From Himantopus leucocephalus (lineage: Eukaryota; Chordata; Aves; Charadriiformes; Recurvirostridae): a stretch of DNA of 64,000 bases. A model generated the notes under the pieces. That model was not told the origin of the DNA and did not search any database. It saw only the letters and a program-made list of their open reading frames with translations. The position numbers were made by a program, and so were the translations under genes. This document shows, in pieces, positions 63,001 through 64,000 of this stretch (position 1 is the first letter of the stretch; every line of letters starts with the position of its first letter). The DNA is taken from contig RSEF01000014.1 of the NCBI GenBank assembly GCA_003993805.1, positions 744,001 through 808,000 of the forward strand, read 5' to 3'.

Positions 63001-64000
63001 GATTGGTATTCTGGCTAGTATAAATGTTACAGTCTTCAGGGGAGGTGAGGAGGATGGAAATCAAACTCAAAAGTAACATTTAAAAGAAGTAATTGCATGA
63101 ACTTCAGGGTATTCTGTTATAAATTCTGTGAGTATCACAGGAAAGATCTTCTGTTGAATAATACTTTGAGGAAATAGACAGAACTACTTCAGATTGTGAA
63201 TTGGTACTTCAACAAAAATGAACTTGAACATTCAGCGCAGTAACGTTGTACCAGATGTATAGAAAGACTGGCCCTGCAATGGAGTGTGTAATTTCTTTTC
63301 TTTTACTAGTTCAGTGTTCAGGAAGGTCTGTTAAGTGCAAATAAGTAGCGTGGGGCACAGCTGAGCATTAACAGACACTTATGAGAGGACCTAGTTCTTG
63401 TCAAGTACCCATACTGCTGCATTTGAGCAATGGCACACTTAATATGTAAAAGCACAACGCTGGTTTATGGTTTCTTGTCCAGAACAGGTTTGGTTAGCTC
63501 TCACAGGTGAGGCAGAGCAAATGACAAGCCGTAGTGGATCTGAATGCTGTGACGTATTTAAGAGCCAGCAAGATTAGAGCTTTCATCCTACCTGGTTATT
63601 TCACATGTTCACTCACTCGTCCTCATCCCTTGGTCAGTGTTAAGTTCGCTAGATCTCAACTTCTGAGAGAGCAATAACGATGAATTTTTACTTCTAATGA
63701 ACTTCATACTATGCTTGCTGTATAGTAGCAGTTTCTTAACATACTAGATAATTTTTTATCTGTATTTCTTTGTAATAGTGTTGAAGTACTTAAACCTCTT
63801 TTTATTAGTAATAGGAGCAAATCTGAAATTTGGTAGGTCTACTGTTTGAAGACCTGAGCCAATCTGAAGAGATGACTCGTATGATGTCTCGTATTTTGGA
63901 GTCTGAGCATCCAGAAATCATTTCTGTTACCTTGTTTCTGCAGGATGATCTACTACTTGGACCCATCAGTTCTTTCAGGCGTCTCCTGTTTTGTTATGTT
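59736..64000 (+). CDS. ARL6IP1: ARL6IP1, exons 1-3, 3'-partial
   Basis: ARL6IP1 (ADP-ribosylation factor-like 6 interacting protein 1) is an ER membrane protein with reticulon-like hairpins that shapes ER tubules; loss in humans causes spastic paraplegia 61. Exon 1 is 59736-59771 (MAEGDNNSVYQL, donor gtgagg). Exon 2 is 61957-62090 (begins AAETASLEEQLQGWGEV, donor gtaagt). Exon 3 is 63944-64000 and beyond (MIYYLDPSVLSGVSCFVM after the split Leu codon). The ATG follows caag and lies about 50 bases after the TATA box. Exon 2's end and exon 3 make the first hydrophobic membrane segment. The family is about 203 aa, so about 75 residues are present here. Residues 7-11 of exon 1 differ from my recollection of human (RSTNL); the rest is strongly conserved. 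Confidence 0.95.
59772..61956 (+). other. ARL6IP1 intron 1 (2185 nt)
   Basis: The first 300 bases are the tail of the CpG island. The rest is AT-rich with no recognisable exon or RNA gene. It ends with a T10 tract and the acceptor gcctag. Confidence 0.85.
62091..63943 (+). other. ARL6IP1 intron 2, with assembly gap
   Basis: The intron runs from gtaagt to the acceptor tttctgcag. Its true length is unknown because of the 100-N gap. No exon was recognised on either side of the gap. Confidence 0.85.
62616..62715. other. Assembly gap of exactly 100 N
   Basis: One hundred Ns follow a ggtggtttttttgggtgg stretch and a T17 run. The round number suggests a gap of unknown size, so missing sequence may include a repeat. 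Confidence 0.95.

Overview
The window is vertebrate nuclear DNA, most likely avian. It carries most of SMG1, the nonsense-mediated mRNA decay (NMD) kinase gene, followed by the first three exons of ARL6IP1. Both are on the + strand. Three things suggest a bird: a truncated CR1 LINE tail of the avian type at about 58769-58892, low interspersed-repeat content, and compact introns around exons that encode an SMG1 nearly identical to the human protein. Another sauropsid cannot be excluded. The 100-base N run (62616-62715) and a lone N (11297) mark a draft assembly.

Positions 36-53051 hold 61 coding exons of SMG1. They run from mid-codon near residue 86 to the TGA stop, and only the N-terminal ~85 residues lie upstream of the window. 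All introns are GT-AG. The summed coding length is 10736 nt: 2 nt of a split codon plus 3578 codons including the stop. The frame holds across every junction and no exon I read through contains a disabling change. In order the exons encode the N-terminal helical (HEAT-like) solenoid (36-24390), the FAT domain (26215-33004), the FRB-like region (33725-35047), the PIKK kinase domain (36027-39509), the long SMG1-specific C-terminal insertion (39937-52275) and the FATC tail (52974-53051).

Positions 53052 to about 59240 have no recognisable gene. The first part is the SMG1 3'UTR, with several candidate poly(A) signals, a Pumilio-type element and a perfect 10-bp inverted repeat. It then grades into spacer holding a GC-rich block and the CR1 fragment. 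A CpG island (about 59255-60090) contains the ARL6IP1 promoter, with a TATA box and three CCAAT/ATTGG boxes. ARL6IP1 exon 1 starts at the ATG at 59736, exon 2 is 61957-62090, and exon 3 starts at 63944 and runs off the window. The SMG1-ARL6IP1 tandem order matches the human 16p12 arrangement as I recall it.

I found no unknown gene system. The items most worth a second look concern splicing and RNA regulation in SMG1: two very short introns that are stop-free multiples of three, one of them inside the kinase domain; tandem splice acceptor and donor sites; a pure A/C tract just after one donor; a ~200-bp element present in two SMG1 introns; and the organisation of the 3'UTR and the ARL6IP1 promoter.
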